DNA from: Odontesthes bonariensis
Taxonomy: Eukaryota > Chordata > Actinopteri > Atheriniformes > Atherinopsidae
Reading direction: 5' to 3'
DNA length: 64,000 nt
NCBI RefSeq assembly: GCF_027942865.1
Contig: NC_134507.1
Span: 39,652,797 to 39,716,796 of the forward strand
This document shows positions 8,792-17,705 of this stretch, in pieces (position 1 is the first letter of the stretch; the number at the start of each line of letters is the position of its first letter). The position numbers and the translations under genes are program-made. The notes below the pieces were generated by a model that searched no databases, was not told the DNA's origin, and was given only the letters and a program-made list of their open reading frames with translations.

Positions 8792-9095
8792 GAGTATTTG
8801 ACACTGCGGGAGCAGTGCATCAGGCCAGTTGGCATAGCCACCTTCCCCATGGTGAGCTTTGCTTGGTTGAGACACTTGCTCCTCGGCCGACCAGGTAGGA
8901 ACAATCGGGCCCTATTCAGTGGCTGCTTTGTCTTTTACTCTGTGCAAAAGACTAGGGGTCTTGAGGCTTTGTTCTGACCGCTCATTTGGTGTAGAGGTTT
9001 TTTTCAAGCAATTCTCCCAGTTGGCCCAATCCCAGAGCCATCTCAAAGTGGAGTTCACTTTCACTCTCTTTTCGCAGACTAAAAGCCAGAGTTTT

Positions 9096-9172
9096 ATCTC
9101 AGAAGCTAAGCAGAGTCGGGCCTGGTTAGTACTTGGATGGGAGACCGCCTGCGAATACCAGGTGCTGTAAGC
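9096..9172 (+). pseudogene. 5'-truncated 5S copy
   Basis: As at 686. Confidence 0.9.
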
Positions 9173-9388
9173 CTTTTGGCTTCTCCAGGCGCATGCAGTT
9201 TGACTGCGTCAAATGCAAAGGCAGTCCCTGTTTGACTTTTTGGAACTGCTCCTTTGTCAGGACAAAGTTAAATGTATGAGGATCAAAGGCAACCATGACC
9301 TGGGACATCTCAGCAGATCCAGGATCAGCAAGATGGATCACAGGGTGATCATCAGATGTTTCAACAAAAGACATGCAGAGAGAAAAAT

Positions 9389-9506
9389 GCTTACAGCACC
9401 TGGTATTCCCAAGCGGTCTCCCATCCAAGTACTAACCAGGCCCGACCCTGCTTGGCTTCCGAGATCGGACGAGATCGGGCGTGTTCAGGCCGGTGTGGCC
9501 GTAAGC
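9389..9506 (-). rRNA. rn5s: 5S rRNA
   Basis: One private change near the 5' end (CACACCGGCCTGAAC). Last 5S of the left block. Confidence 0.96.
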
Positions 9507-9735
9507 CACAGTCCCTGTGACAAATATGTGTTATATAGGTGCTGGAACCATACGTTTCCCCTATTTTACCAGAGAGTCGGCTTGAGAGGCTGATGTTGAG
9601 CCTGCACATCGACTTCCCTGATGTGATTGTTCTCTGCAGCTGAAAATGGGACTCTCAGATAACTCCAAAAAGTCAAACAGGGACTGCCTTTGCATTTGAC
9701 GCAGTCAAACTGCATGCGCCTGGAGAAGCCAAAAG

Positions 9736-9812
9736 GCTTACAGCACCTGGTATTCGCAGGCGGTCTCCCATCCAAGTACTAACCAGGCCCGACTCTGCTT
9801 AGCTTCTGAGAT
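9736..9812 (-). pseudogene. 5'-truncated 5S copy in the inverted unit
   Basis: As at 686 but on minus. It lies 229 bp from the full 5S at 9389-9506, now in the same orientation as that gene. Confidence 0.9.
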
Positions 9813-10116
9813 AAAACTCTGGCTTTTAGTCTGCGAAAAGAGAGTGAAAGTGAACTCCACTTTGAGATGGCTCTGGGATTGGGCCAACTGGGAGAATTGC
9901 TTGAAAAAAACCTCTACACCAAATGAGCGGTCAGAACAAAGCCTCAAGACCCCTAGTCTTTTGCACAGAGTAAAAGACAAAGCAGCCATTGAATAGTGCC
10001 CGATTGTTCCTACCTGGTCGGCCGAGGAGCAAGTGTCTCAACCAAGCAAAGCTCACCATGGGGAAGGTGGCTATGCCAACTGGCCTGATGCACTGCTCCC
10101 GCAGTGTCAAATACTC

Positions 10117-10235
10117 GTACTCTGGTTTCTCTTCATAACGTACAAGTCTTTCGCCTTTTACTAAAGACTTCCGTGGAGAGCAACATTAATGAGTTGTTTC
10201 TATTTTTGGAAGGCTTTACCTTTGCGGGTGAAGCC
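10117..10235 (+). ncRNA. rnu5: U5 snRNA in the inverted unit
   Basis: Full-length consensus U5 on plus, with its PSE, head-to-tail with the inverted U2 at 10531. Confidence 0.93.
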
Positions 10236-10530
10236 CATTCTGTCTGTGCAAAGGAAATCTTCTTGCTGTGCCGAGTGACTTCTCGGAGTAGAGTCACCTT
10301 ATGTGTTGAGTCCGTGCCCATGTTCAAAGCTGGAGCGCTAAATTGCTGTTTGAATGGTGCTCAGTGGATCGGGCGGGAGTGCAAAGTTGTACCATCTGAA
10401 ACGGCTGAAGAGTGCTCACTGCAGCGGGTGGGCGGAGGTGCAAAGTGACGCTTTGTAGGCGAAAAAAGAGCACCGCCACAAGTGCGCATTGTGCCAGGAA
10501 GGGCCCTCGGACGTGAAACAGTGGAGGGTT

Positions 10531-10718
10531 ATCGCTTCTCGGCCTTTTGGCTAAGATCAAGTGTAGTATCTGTTCTTATCAGTTTAATATCTGATACGTC
10601 CTCTATATGAGGACTACATATTAAATGGATTTTTAAGCACAGGGGTTGAAAAAGGGGCTTGCTCCGTTCACTCCACGCATCGACCCGGTACTGCAGTGCC
10701 GCCGGGAACGGTGCACTC
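10531..10718 (+). ncRNA. rnu2: U2 snRNA in the inverted unit
   Basis: Full-length left-type U2 on plus with its PSE. One private change, G106A, sits at the edge of the Sm-type site (TTTTTAAGC). Confidence 0.94.
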
Positions 10719-10928
10719 TTCCCAACTCTTGTGAAATAACAAAACCAGCGGTACAGGGTGGTAGTTTCAGGGAGCCGTTGTATTCTGACTTCTAACATAG
10801 AACTATAATGTTTAGAAAAGACGCAGCTTATGAGCATGTCGTGGGATTGAGCTTCCCTGGTTTCTCTGTATGACCATGAACACAAAACAACACACAGGGA
10901 ACAGAGGAGCTTGACAGACACACACTAA

Positions 10929-11128
10929 GGCCCAATCCCAATTCACCCCTTGGCCCTACCCCTTACCCCTTCCCCTCCGTTTTGCGCGTTCACGTGAAGA
11001 GGTAGTGTTGTCCCAATACTCTTCCAAAGCCCTTCCCCTTAGCCCTACCCCTCCGTTGTAGCCCTTCAAACGGAGGGGTTCGGCCAGGCAGACTCCGTCT
11101 GAAGGGGTATGATATATTTCCCAGAATA
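10929..11128 (-). mobile_element. Solo copy of the Harbinger right end (200 bp, inverted)
   Basis: This 200-bp stretch is the reverse complement of 15072-15271, the right terminus of the complete Harbinger element, with no difference that I can see. It begins with the terminal GGCCCAATCCCAATT and is joined to the array spacer by the same ctaa flank, inverted. It was therefore copied together with the flanking unit and is not an independent insertion. At its inner edge the words atatttcccag and atatttcccag are repeated back to back, a small slippage mark. Confidence 0.93.
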
Positions 11129-11135
11129 TTTCCCA

Positions 11136-11152
11136 GCGGTGTGGCCGTAAGC
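11136..11152 (-). pseudogene. rn5s: 5S rRNA 5' end fragment
   Basis: Only 5S nt 1-17 (GCTTACGGCCACACCGC) remain, joined to the slippage repeat at the Harbinger-end copy. Confidence 0.9.
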
Positions 11153-11309
11153 CACAGTCCCTGTGACAAATATGTGTTATATAGGTGCTGGAACCATACG
11201 TTTCCCCTATTTTACCAGAGAGTCGGCTTGAGAGGCTGATGTTGAGCCTGCACATCGACTTCCCTGATGTGATTGTTCTCTGCAGCTGAAAATGGGACTC
11301 TCAGATAAC
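11136..11309. repeat. Short forward fragment of the array unit
   Basis: This holds the first 17 nt of a minus-strand 5S gene (11136-11152) and then the ordinary 5S-to-U2 spacer, including the TATA-like word, as far as agataac. It ends exactly at the TTA target into which the Harbinger element inserted. It is the immediate left flank of the transposon; the matching right flank resumes at 15272. Confidence 0.9.
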
Positions 11310-11312
11310 TAA

Positions 11313-11515
11313 GGCCCAATCCCAATTCTATTTCCCTACCCCTTCGCCTACCCCTCACCCCTACCCCTCGCCCCTTCGAACGAAGGCGTAGGCGTAGGGG
11401 AATAAAACATACCCCTACGTATTGGGACACCCCTTCACACTCACGTACGTCATAAGTCCGCGCCGTCAGTTGTTACGTAACCCAAAGCGACAGCTTCAGC
11501 CAGACGAAAACAAAC
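11313..11515 (+). repeat. Harbinger left terminus and 5' region
   Basis: After the 15-bp terminal repeat come repeated C-rich words and a perfect small hairpin (CCTTCG AA CGAAGG at 11373-11386). These are likely transposase or Myb-protein binding sites and they also hold the transposase promoter. The word GTATTGGGACA near 11418 recurs in the right terminus near 15182, in the same direction. Confidence 0.6.
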
Positions 11516-13095
11516 ATGCCTGCTGTAGTGGTGTTCCCGCTGTCCTGGGCTATTCGGATATTTTTAGAAATATCTGCGTCGAATCGACGGAGTGCCATCA
11601 GGCGAAGGCGTCTTCGACATCTGGGAGCATTGCTGGATCTTGTTACGGTATGTAGAATGATACATTATGATACATTAATGCAAATAACGCGTGTGAGTGA
11701 GCAGCTGGTAGCTTCCAGATCCGGCGTGTGAATATGATAATGGGTGTGTGTATATGAAAGTGCTTCTAACTGTACATTTGTGATATCGTGTAATATAGAA
11801 ACAATTTTCTTGTCTCGTTGGATTTGCTGATTTGCTGATTGGAGTAGTATTCTAACCTGGCTAACCTAGCTAATAGCATAAGCTAACGTTTAGCCTTTTG
11901 TTACTCGCCTCGTTCCGTTTGGGATAAACATGCAGCTCATGCGTTTTTGAAGCGGCTTTCTTTGTACCAGGTTCAGATTTGATGACATAAATAAATGCAC
12001 TGCATTGTGTGTGCTATCAATGTGTTGGTTTGGGAGGATGAAAGCCTGATCTTTCCATGTTTTTCTTTCCAGCAGACGGGTCATCCCACAAATTATTGCA
12101 GATTGGACCAAAACATGCCTGTTCTAAGGTTGTGGTTCAATGTTGAGGCGGACTTAAAGCAGGACTTTCGCCTCAGCAGAAGAGCCGTACAAGCTGTCCA
12201 AAGGCTACCACAGAGAGAGCAGGACCATGGTTGGGGCGGGCAACTAGAGGTCCTGATCTATATATACTGGTTGGCACATGGACTCTCTTACATCGTGGTG
12301 GCTCGTGTGTTTAACGTTCCCAAATCCACGGTGCACCGCGTCGTCCACACAGTGGCTAATTACATATGCCAAAATCTACGACGTGCCATTGCATTCCCGC
12401 AGGCTGGAGAGCTGGATGCAGTTGGCCAAGGATTTGTTCAGCTATCTGGGAGCCCTGCATTCAGAAATGTTGTGGGTGCAATAGACGGTAGCCACATTAG
12501 AATAAAGCCACCAACACTGCACCGAATTGACTACCTTAACTACAAAGGCTTTTATTCGATCAACATGCAGGCAATTTGCGATTCCACTGGAAGATTCCTG
12601 GACATCTTTGTTGGTTACCCGGGTTCCGTTCATGACACGAGGGTCATGAAAAACAGCACCTGCTACAAGGCGAGGCGGTACCCTCCACCAGGCTACGTTC
12701 TCCTTGGGGATGGTGGCTACCCATGTTTAGACACACCCATCAGCCTCATGCCTCCGTACAAGGAACCAGTCAATGGACCAATACAGGGCCGCTACAACTA
12801 CTACCATGCCAAGGGTCGTAGTATAATTGAGCGAGCCTTTGGGGTAATGAAGACCAGGTGGCGGTGTACCCTTTTCAAGGCACTGGAAGTGAGGCCAGTA
12901 TTTGCTCCGCAGGTTATTGCATCCTGTGCATTTCTCCACAATGTGTGTCTGGACAATGGGGACCTGCTTGAGCCAGATGAGGATGTGGCAGAGGACAACA
13001 TGGATCCCCAACCTCCCCGAGAGGCCTTAGCAGTTAATGAGGCGAGTGGAAATGCAATGCGGGACAGATTGGCTGCCCTGGTGTCACAGTATTGA
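11516..13095 (+). CDS. Harbinger DDE transposase (2 exons: 11516-11647, 12073-13095)
   Basis: This is the nuclease-type transposase of PIF/Harbinger elements (HARBI1 family), which cuts and joins element ends in the nucleus with the help of the Myb partner. I predict exon 1 at 11516-11647 (44 aa, starts MPAVVVFPLSW, donor gtatgt) and exon 2 at 12073-13095 (340 aa, acceptor ctttccag), phase 0, total 384 aa; HARBI1 is about 350. A helix-turn-helix lies near YIVVARVFNVPKSTVHRVV. The catalytic triad is visible: D of GAIDGSHI (codon at 12484), D of LLGDGGYP, and E of SIIERAFGVMKTRW. A start at 11995 inside the intron would give an unspliced 366-aa form. A polyadenylation word AATAAA is at 13322. 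No internal stop is seen. Confidence 0.9.
11648..12072 (+). other. Predicted intron of the transposase gene
   Basis: GT at 11648 (gtatgtag) and AG at 12071-12072 after a T-rich tract (ttttctttccag) bound this 425-bp stretch. It is A/T-rich with TGA-TTTGC repeats and holds no other feature that I recognise. Confidence 0.65.
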
Positions 13096-13713
13096 TCTGC
13101 AATGCATTTTATTTTTGGTGGCTTTTTTATTACTGCCTTTTTTTTTTTTTTTTATATATATATTTTTTATGCTGGGCCTGGAACACGGGACAGATTAGCA
13201 GCCCAGGTCTCACTGTAGAGCTGTGCGATGTATAATTTTTTTGTGACTTAAAGGCTGAACTGTCAAGAGGTTAATTTTTTGTTTGAGAATGTACCCAAAT
13301 TATTTTTTTTATCCCTTTTGTAATAAATCTCTTCATACCAATATCCGTTTCAGTCGTTCATATGATGTTGATGTGATAATCATGCTCAAAAAACTTTTTG
13401 TCTTTAAATTATTTTATTAATTATAGTGCAAATAAAAGCTTAAAGTGGCTGTGCAAATATTGAATGAAAACAAGAATAAAATAAAAATATAAACGGGCAA
13501 CAGTGCAAACATGGAAGATGGTGGGGAGAACGAAGCAGGAACGGAGAAGGTGCATGGGACATCGGAGGTGCTGCAAGGGCTCAGTGATGTTCTGGGGGGA
13601 CAAGACACAACATGACATTATAGCATGCACTTTCATCCATTGTAAAAAAAGGTGTTTCAGAATGCGGTAGTAGTGGCTGTGTATACAATAGGTGCAGGGG
13701 ACATCAACTCACC
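13096..13713. other. Harbinger region between the convergent genes
   Basis: Contains the transposase 3' UTR with a T-run (13138-13153), the AATAAA at 13322, and for the minus gene a possible signal at 13413-13418. It also holds a diverged second version of the last Myb-gene exon and its flanks (about 13421-13695). Confidence 0.7.
13421..13591 (-). other. Possible alternative last exon of the Myb-like gene
   Basis: About 125 bp around 13565-13691 duplicates 13922-14050, including the 3' splice site (tgtccccccag here, gttcacccag there). After it minus strand reads NITEPLQHLRCPM and on for 56 codons to a stop, in the same phase as the main last exon. The coding part does not resemble the main exon beyond its first residues. 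It may be a duplicated exon now decaying or an alternative C-terminus. Confidence 0.45.
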
Positions 13714-15035
13714 TTAAAGTTTATCAACCATGCGCTCAAACAGAGCTAAGAAGCGCTCGGTCTTCTGTTCCGTTTGGTCATGGCGCTGCTGCTCCTTAAT
13801 ACTCTCCTGAAGCAGGAAGTCCAGTACAGGATTTGACTTCCTGCTCCTTTTTGGGGATGGTGATGGTGATGGGGATGTTGGAGAACGACGGCACAATTGT
13901 GATGTGACCGCAGCAGGCATGGCTGAGGTGCTGGGCTCAGCATCGTTCTGGGTGAACAAGACACAACATGACATTATAGCAGACACTTTCATCCATTGAC
14001 AAAAAAGGTGTTATAGAATTAGGTAGTGGTGGCTGTGTGTACAATACATGTATGTATTTTTAAAAAACATACCATGCACATTCATTATTAAAGACCAATA
14101 GATACATAAATAATACATGGTTGTATGTTTACCAAAGCATACAAACATACATCCTCCTCTGCACAGGCTTCCACCAATAGCGGAGGGTCCATTGCTGGTC
14201 TTGCTCCCAGCACCCCGTGCATAGCCTCATAATAGTGCCACGTCGTGGCGGTCTCCTGGCCATCATCAGTTCCACCCCCAGTGGAGGGAGTTCTCAGCTG
14301 CTGCAGGAAGCAAAACAATTCAATGGCAATTATAAATGCATTTCATTGCTCACTGACGACATTTCAACAAGAGCACACAGTATTCATCTACTTAAAGGAC
14401 ATTACTTCCTGTTTACCTTGTATTTTTTTTTCAGGTTCTCCCATTTTTTAGAGACCTGTTGGGAGGAGACCTTCCCCTGCAACCCCAGCTCCTTTATCAG
14501 CTTCCTGTGTTGTAAATACGAGGGAGAACGTAAGTTAATGCCTCAAATGCACTAAAACAAACCATTGTGAGCGACCTATGACTTAAAATAAATTACTCAC
14601 TCCCACTGTTGTTTGGCCGACGCTTTCGACCTCAGAAATTGGCTTTCATTTTCGGCGCGAAAGTCAATGAGGGCCTTTGTTTCATCTTGAGTCCCTGTGA
14701 ATCACAGTCACGTTGAATACTTGTGATAATAGGTAGCGAAATGACGCTCAAAATTAACTTCTATCTGGTTAACCAACTACATTGTTTGTACTCGAGTTAC
14801 AATTTCAAAACGACAACTTTTTTACGACTGTTGCAGCACATGCATTGACCGATTACAAAATAGTAATATCGACTTTTCCCATGTGCGTTTATAACAGAAA
14901 ATAACTACACATTACCACCATGTTAAACTCACACAACACACAAGTTATTACAACCTAAAACGGTTAAAACAGTTAAATTATGGCAAAAAAATAGAGGAGC
15001 TTACATTTGTGTGGTGCTCTTGTTGTTCCTTCCAT
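13714..15035 (-). CDS. Harbinger Myb/SANT-like accessory protein (5 exons)
   Basis: In Harbinger elements a Myb-like partner brings the transposase to the nucleus and to the element ends. I predict exons 15035-15005, 14694-14601, 14504-14417, 14300-14151 and 13947-13714, all with GT-AG borders and consistent phases, giving 198 aa. The N-terminal trihelix-type domain reads WTQDETKALIDFRAENESQF, then QQWEKLIKELGLQGK and VSKKWENLKKKYK (residues about 11-71). A Ser-Pro-rich linker with a basic KRSRKS follows, and the C-terminus (LDFLLQESIKEQQRHDQTEQ) is a likely helix for self- or transposase contact. The start is chosen because exon 1 joins in frame to WTQDE. The exon 4 start may shift by one codon (CAGCAG). 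Confidence 0.82.
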
Positions 15036-15271
15036 TTTTAAAAGACTCGCGATCTCCCGGTAGTCGCGTTGTATTCTGGGAAATATATCATACCCCTTCA
15101 GACGGAGTCTGCCTGGCCGAACCCCTCCGTTTGAAGGGCTACAACGGAGGGGTAGGGCTAAGGGGAAGGGCTTTGGAAGAGTATTGGGACAACACTACCT
15201 CTTCACGTGAACGCGCAAAACGGAGGGGAAGGGGTAAGGGGTAGGGCCAAGGGGTGAATTGGGATTGGGCC
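15036..15271 (+). repeat. Harbinger right terminus
   Basis: G-rich subterminal repeats (AGGGGTAGGGCTAAGGGG-type words) end in AATTGGGATTGGGCC. It also holds the promoter side of the minus-strand Myb-like gene. The last 200 bases are duplicated in inverse at 10929-11128. Confidence 0.8.
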
Positions 15272-15481
15272 TTAGTGTGTGTCTGTCAAGCTCCTCTGTT
15301 CCCTGTGTGTTGTTTTGTGTTCATGGTCATACAGAGAAACCAGGGAAGCTCAATCCCACGACATGCTCATAAGCTGCGTCTTTTCTAAACATTATAGTTC
15401 TATGTTAGAAGTCAGAATACAACGGCTCCCTGAAACTACCACCCTGTACCGCTGGTTTTGTTATTTCACAAGAGTTGGGAA

Positions 15482-15669
15482 GAGTGCACCGTTCCCGGCG
15501 GCACTGCAGTACCGGGTCGATGCGTGGAGTGAACGGAGCAAGCCCCTTTTTCAACCCCTGTGCCTAAAAATCCATTTAATATGTAGTCCTCATATAGAGG
15601 ACGTATCAGATATTAAACTGATAAGAACAGATACTACACTTGATCTTAGCCAAAAGGCCGAGAAGCGAT
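15482..15669 (-). ncRNA. rnu2: U2 snRNA
   Basis: Left-type consensus copy, the first gene right of the Harbinger element. It is the source or sister of the inverted copy at 10531. Confidence 0.95.
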
Positions 15670-15964
15670 AACCCTCCACTGTTTCACGTCCGAGGGCCCT
15701 TCCTGGCACAATGCGCACTTGTGGCGGTGCTCTTTTTTCGCCTACAAAGCGTCACTTTGCACCTCCGCCCACCCGCTGCAGTGAGCACTCTTCAGCCGTT
15801 TCAGATGGTACAACTTTGCACTCCCGCCCGCTCCACTGAGCACCATTCAAACAGCAATTTAGCGCTCCAGCTTTGAACATGGGCACGGACTCAACACATA
15901 AGGTGACTCTACTCCGAGAAGTCACTCGGCACAGCAAGAAGATTTCCTTTGCACAGACAGAATG

Positions 15965-16083
15965 GGCTTCACCCGCAAAGGTAAAGCCTTCCAAAAATAG
16001 AAACAACTCATTAATGTTGCTCTCCACGGAAGTCTTTAGTAAAAGGCGAAAGACTTGTACGTTATGAAGAGAAACCAGAGTAC
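15965..16083 (-). ncRNA. rnu5: U5 snRNA
   Basis: Consensus copy between the Harbinger element and the LINE. Confidence 0.94.
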
Positions 16084-16387
16084 GAGTATTTGACACTGCG
16101 GGAGCAGTGCATCAGGCCAGTTGGCATAGCCACCTTCCCCATGGTGAGCTTTGCTTGGTTGAGACACTTGCTCCTCGGCCGACCAGGTAGGAACAATCGG
16201 GCCCTATTCAGTGGCTGCTTTGTCTTTTACTCTGTGCAAAAGACTAGGGGTCTTGAGGCTTTGTTCTGACCGCTCATTTGGTGTAGAGGTTTTTTTCAAG
16301 CAATTCTCCCAGTTGGCCCAATCCCAGAGCCATCTCAAAGTGGAGTTCACTTTCACTCTCTTTTCGCAGACTAAAAGCCAGAGTTTT

Positions 16388-16464
16388 ATCTCAGAAGCTA
16401 AGCAGAGTCGGGCCTGGTTAGTACTTGGATGGGAGACCGCCTGCGAATACCAGGTGCTGTAAGC
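16388..16464 (+). pseudogene. 5'-truncated 5S copy
   Basis: As at 686. Confidence 0.9.
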
Positions 16465-16680
16465 CTTTTGGCTTCTCCAGGCGCATGCAGTTTGACTGCG
16501 TCAAATGCAAAGGCAGTCCCTGTTTGACTTTTTGGAACTGCTCCTTTGTCAGGACAAAGTTAAATGTATGAGGATCAAAGGCAACCATGACCTGGGACAT
16601 CTCAGCAGATCCAGGATCAGCAAGATGGATCACAGGGTGATCATCAGATGTTTCAACAAAAGACATGCAGAGAGAAAAAT

Positions 16681-16798
16681 GCTTACAGCACCTGGTATTC
16701 CCAAGCGGTCTCCCATCCAAGTACTAACCTGGCCCGACCCTGCTTGGCTTCCGAGATCGGACGAGATCGGGCGTGTTCAGGGCGGTGTGGCCGTAAGC
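16681..16798 (-). rRNA. rn5s: 5S rRNA
   Basis: One private change in the internal promoter region (GGGCCAGGTTAG instead of GGGCCTGGTTAG). Confidence 0.96.
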
Positions 16799-17165
16799 CA
16801 CAGTCCCTGTGACAAATATGTGTTATATAGGTGCTGGAACCATACGTTTCCCCTATTTTACCAGAGAGTCGGCTTGAGAGGCTGATGTTGAGCCTGCACA
16901 TCGACTTCCCTGATGTGATTGTTCTCTGCAGCTGAAAATGGGACTCTCAGATAACTTAGTGTGTGTCTGTCAAGCTCCTCTGTTCCCTGTGTGTTGTTTT
17001 GTGTTCATGGTCATACAGAGAAACCAGGGAAGCTCAATCCCACGACATGCTCATAAGCTGCGTCTTTTCTAAACATTATAGTTCTATGTTAGAAGTCAGA
17101 ATACAACGGCTCCCTGAAACTACCACCCTGTACCGCTGGTTTTGTTATTTCACAAGAGTTGGGAA

Positions 17166-17316
17166 GAGTGCACCGTTCCCGGCGACACTGCAGTACCGGG
17201 TCGATGCGTGGAGTGAACGGAGCAAGCCCCTTTTTCAACCCCTGTGCCTAAAAATCCATTTAATATGTAGTCCTCATATAGAGGACGTATCAGATATTAA
17301 ACTGATAAGAACAGAT
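17166..17316 (-). pseudogene. rnu2: U2 snRNA 3' part, split by the LINE
   Basis: U2 nt 38-188 remain, then the LINE poly(A) tail begins. The 5' part is at 22944-22969; 11 nt (nt 27-37, holding most of the branch-site word) are missing between the parts. One private change, C169T. It cannot make U2. Confidence 0.95.
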
Positions 17317-17705
17317 TTTTTTTTTTTTTTCTTTTGAAAAAATTTATTGACACTAATACATCACATTTTCATAAAAACTTCATATTTAAGACATATGTTT
17401 TACCTATGAATAAAAAACATCAATAAATAAGTGTAATCTGTATAACCACATTTAAAACAAGAACATTAAAACAGGTTTTCCATGGGATATTACAGATAAG
17501 GTCAATGTTGTCTAATGTAAAAGTTACATGTGAAGTAGTTCTCATGCGAGTAGCAGTTTGTATTGAGTGTCTTTAAAAAGGAGTGCATTAGTTAAAATGC
17601 TCTCTTCCAAGTCCATTTTTTGTGCAGGAGCGCAGTGAGTCCCTACCCAGGGAAACTCATTTCGCTCCCCCAAACAGTAGGTCTCTCGGGATCCTGTCGT
17701 GGTGC
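17317..17705 (-). other. LINE 3' UTR and poly(A) tail
   Basis: About 375 bp of A/T-rich sequence without an ORF follow the ORF2 stop. AATAAA (17343-17348) lies 12 nt before the tail, which is A14 after a short AAAAG word. The tail joins U2 at ATCTGTTC (nt 38 onward). Confidence 0.88.

Larger units (their letters stand above)
1..9663. repeat. Left block of the compound 5S-U5-U2 tandem array
   Basis: About 5.7 head-to-tail copies of a 1684-bp unit; the unit whose 5S lies at 6031 is 10 bp shorter because of a deletion in that 5S gene. Read on the minus strand the order is U2, 5S, truncated 5S (opposite strand), U5, next U2. The block starts before the window and ends at base 9663, in the spacer word agataac, where the sequence switches to an inverted unit. 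Copies are nearly identical, the mark of concerted evolution. Left-type markers are CTGCAG in U2 stem-loop IV and the spacer word acggactcaacacataagg. The first unit is a mosaic of left and right markers. Confidence 0.97.
9664..10928 (-). repeat. Inverted partial array unit (U2, U5, truncated 5S flipped)
   Basis: These 1265 bases are the reverse complement of 15272-16536, so U2 and U5 here lie on plus and the truncated 5S on minus. The full 5S is not included. At least three private base changes are visible, one in U2 (nt 106) and two in spacer, so the copy is young but not identical. Its left edge abuts base 9663 of the left block with one shared base; its right edge runs straight into a copy of the Harbinger right end. 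The two arms, 9664-11128 and 15072-16536, form a 1465-bp inverted repeat around the transposon. Confidence 0.95.
11313..15271 (+). mobile_element. PIF/Harbinger DNA transposon, apparently complete
   Basis: This 3959-bp element lies in the 5S-U2 spacer at the word agataac-TTA-gtgtg. It starts GGCCCAATCCCAATT and ends with the reverse complement; only about 15-16 terminal bases match, followed by unlike C-rich (left) and G-rich (right) subterminal parts full of ACCCCT/AGGGGT words. It encodes a DDE transposase and a Myb/SANT-like protein, the two genes that define autonomous Harbinger elements, in convergent order. The flanking triplets are TAA (left) and TTA (right), while empty units have TTA. 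Both genes look open across their predicted exons, so the copy may be autonomous. Confidence 0.93.
15272..17316. repeat. Array block between Harbinger and the LINE
   Basis: Left-type unit sequence resumes with ttagtgtgtg right after the transposon and runs through U2 (15482), U5, truncated 5S and 5S into a second U2 gene that is cut at 17316 by the LINE poly(A) tail. The 5S copy at 16681 has a private change in its internal promoter region. Confidence 0.95.

Noticed and set aside
13137-13165. T-run and TATATA as a retroposon tail
   Set aside because: It lies in the transposase 3' UTR with no second element boundary or target duplication; simple low-complexity DNA.
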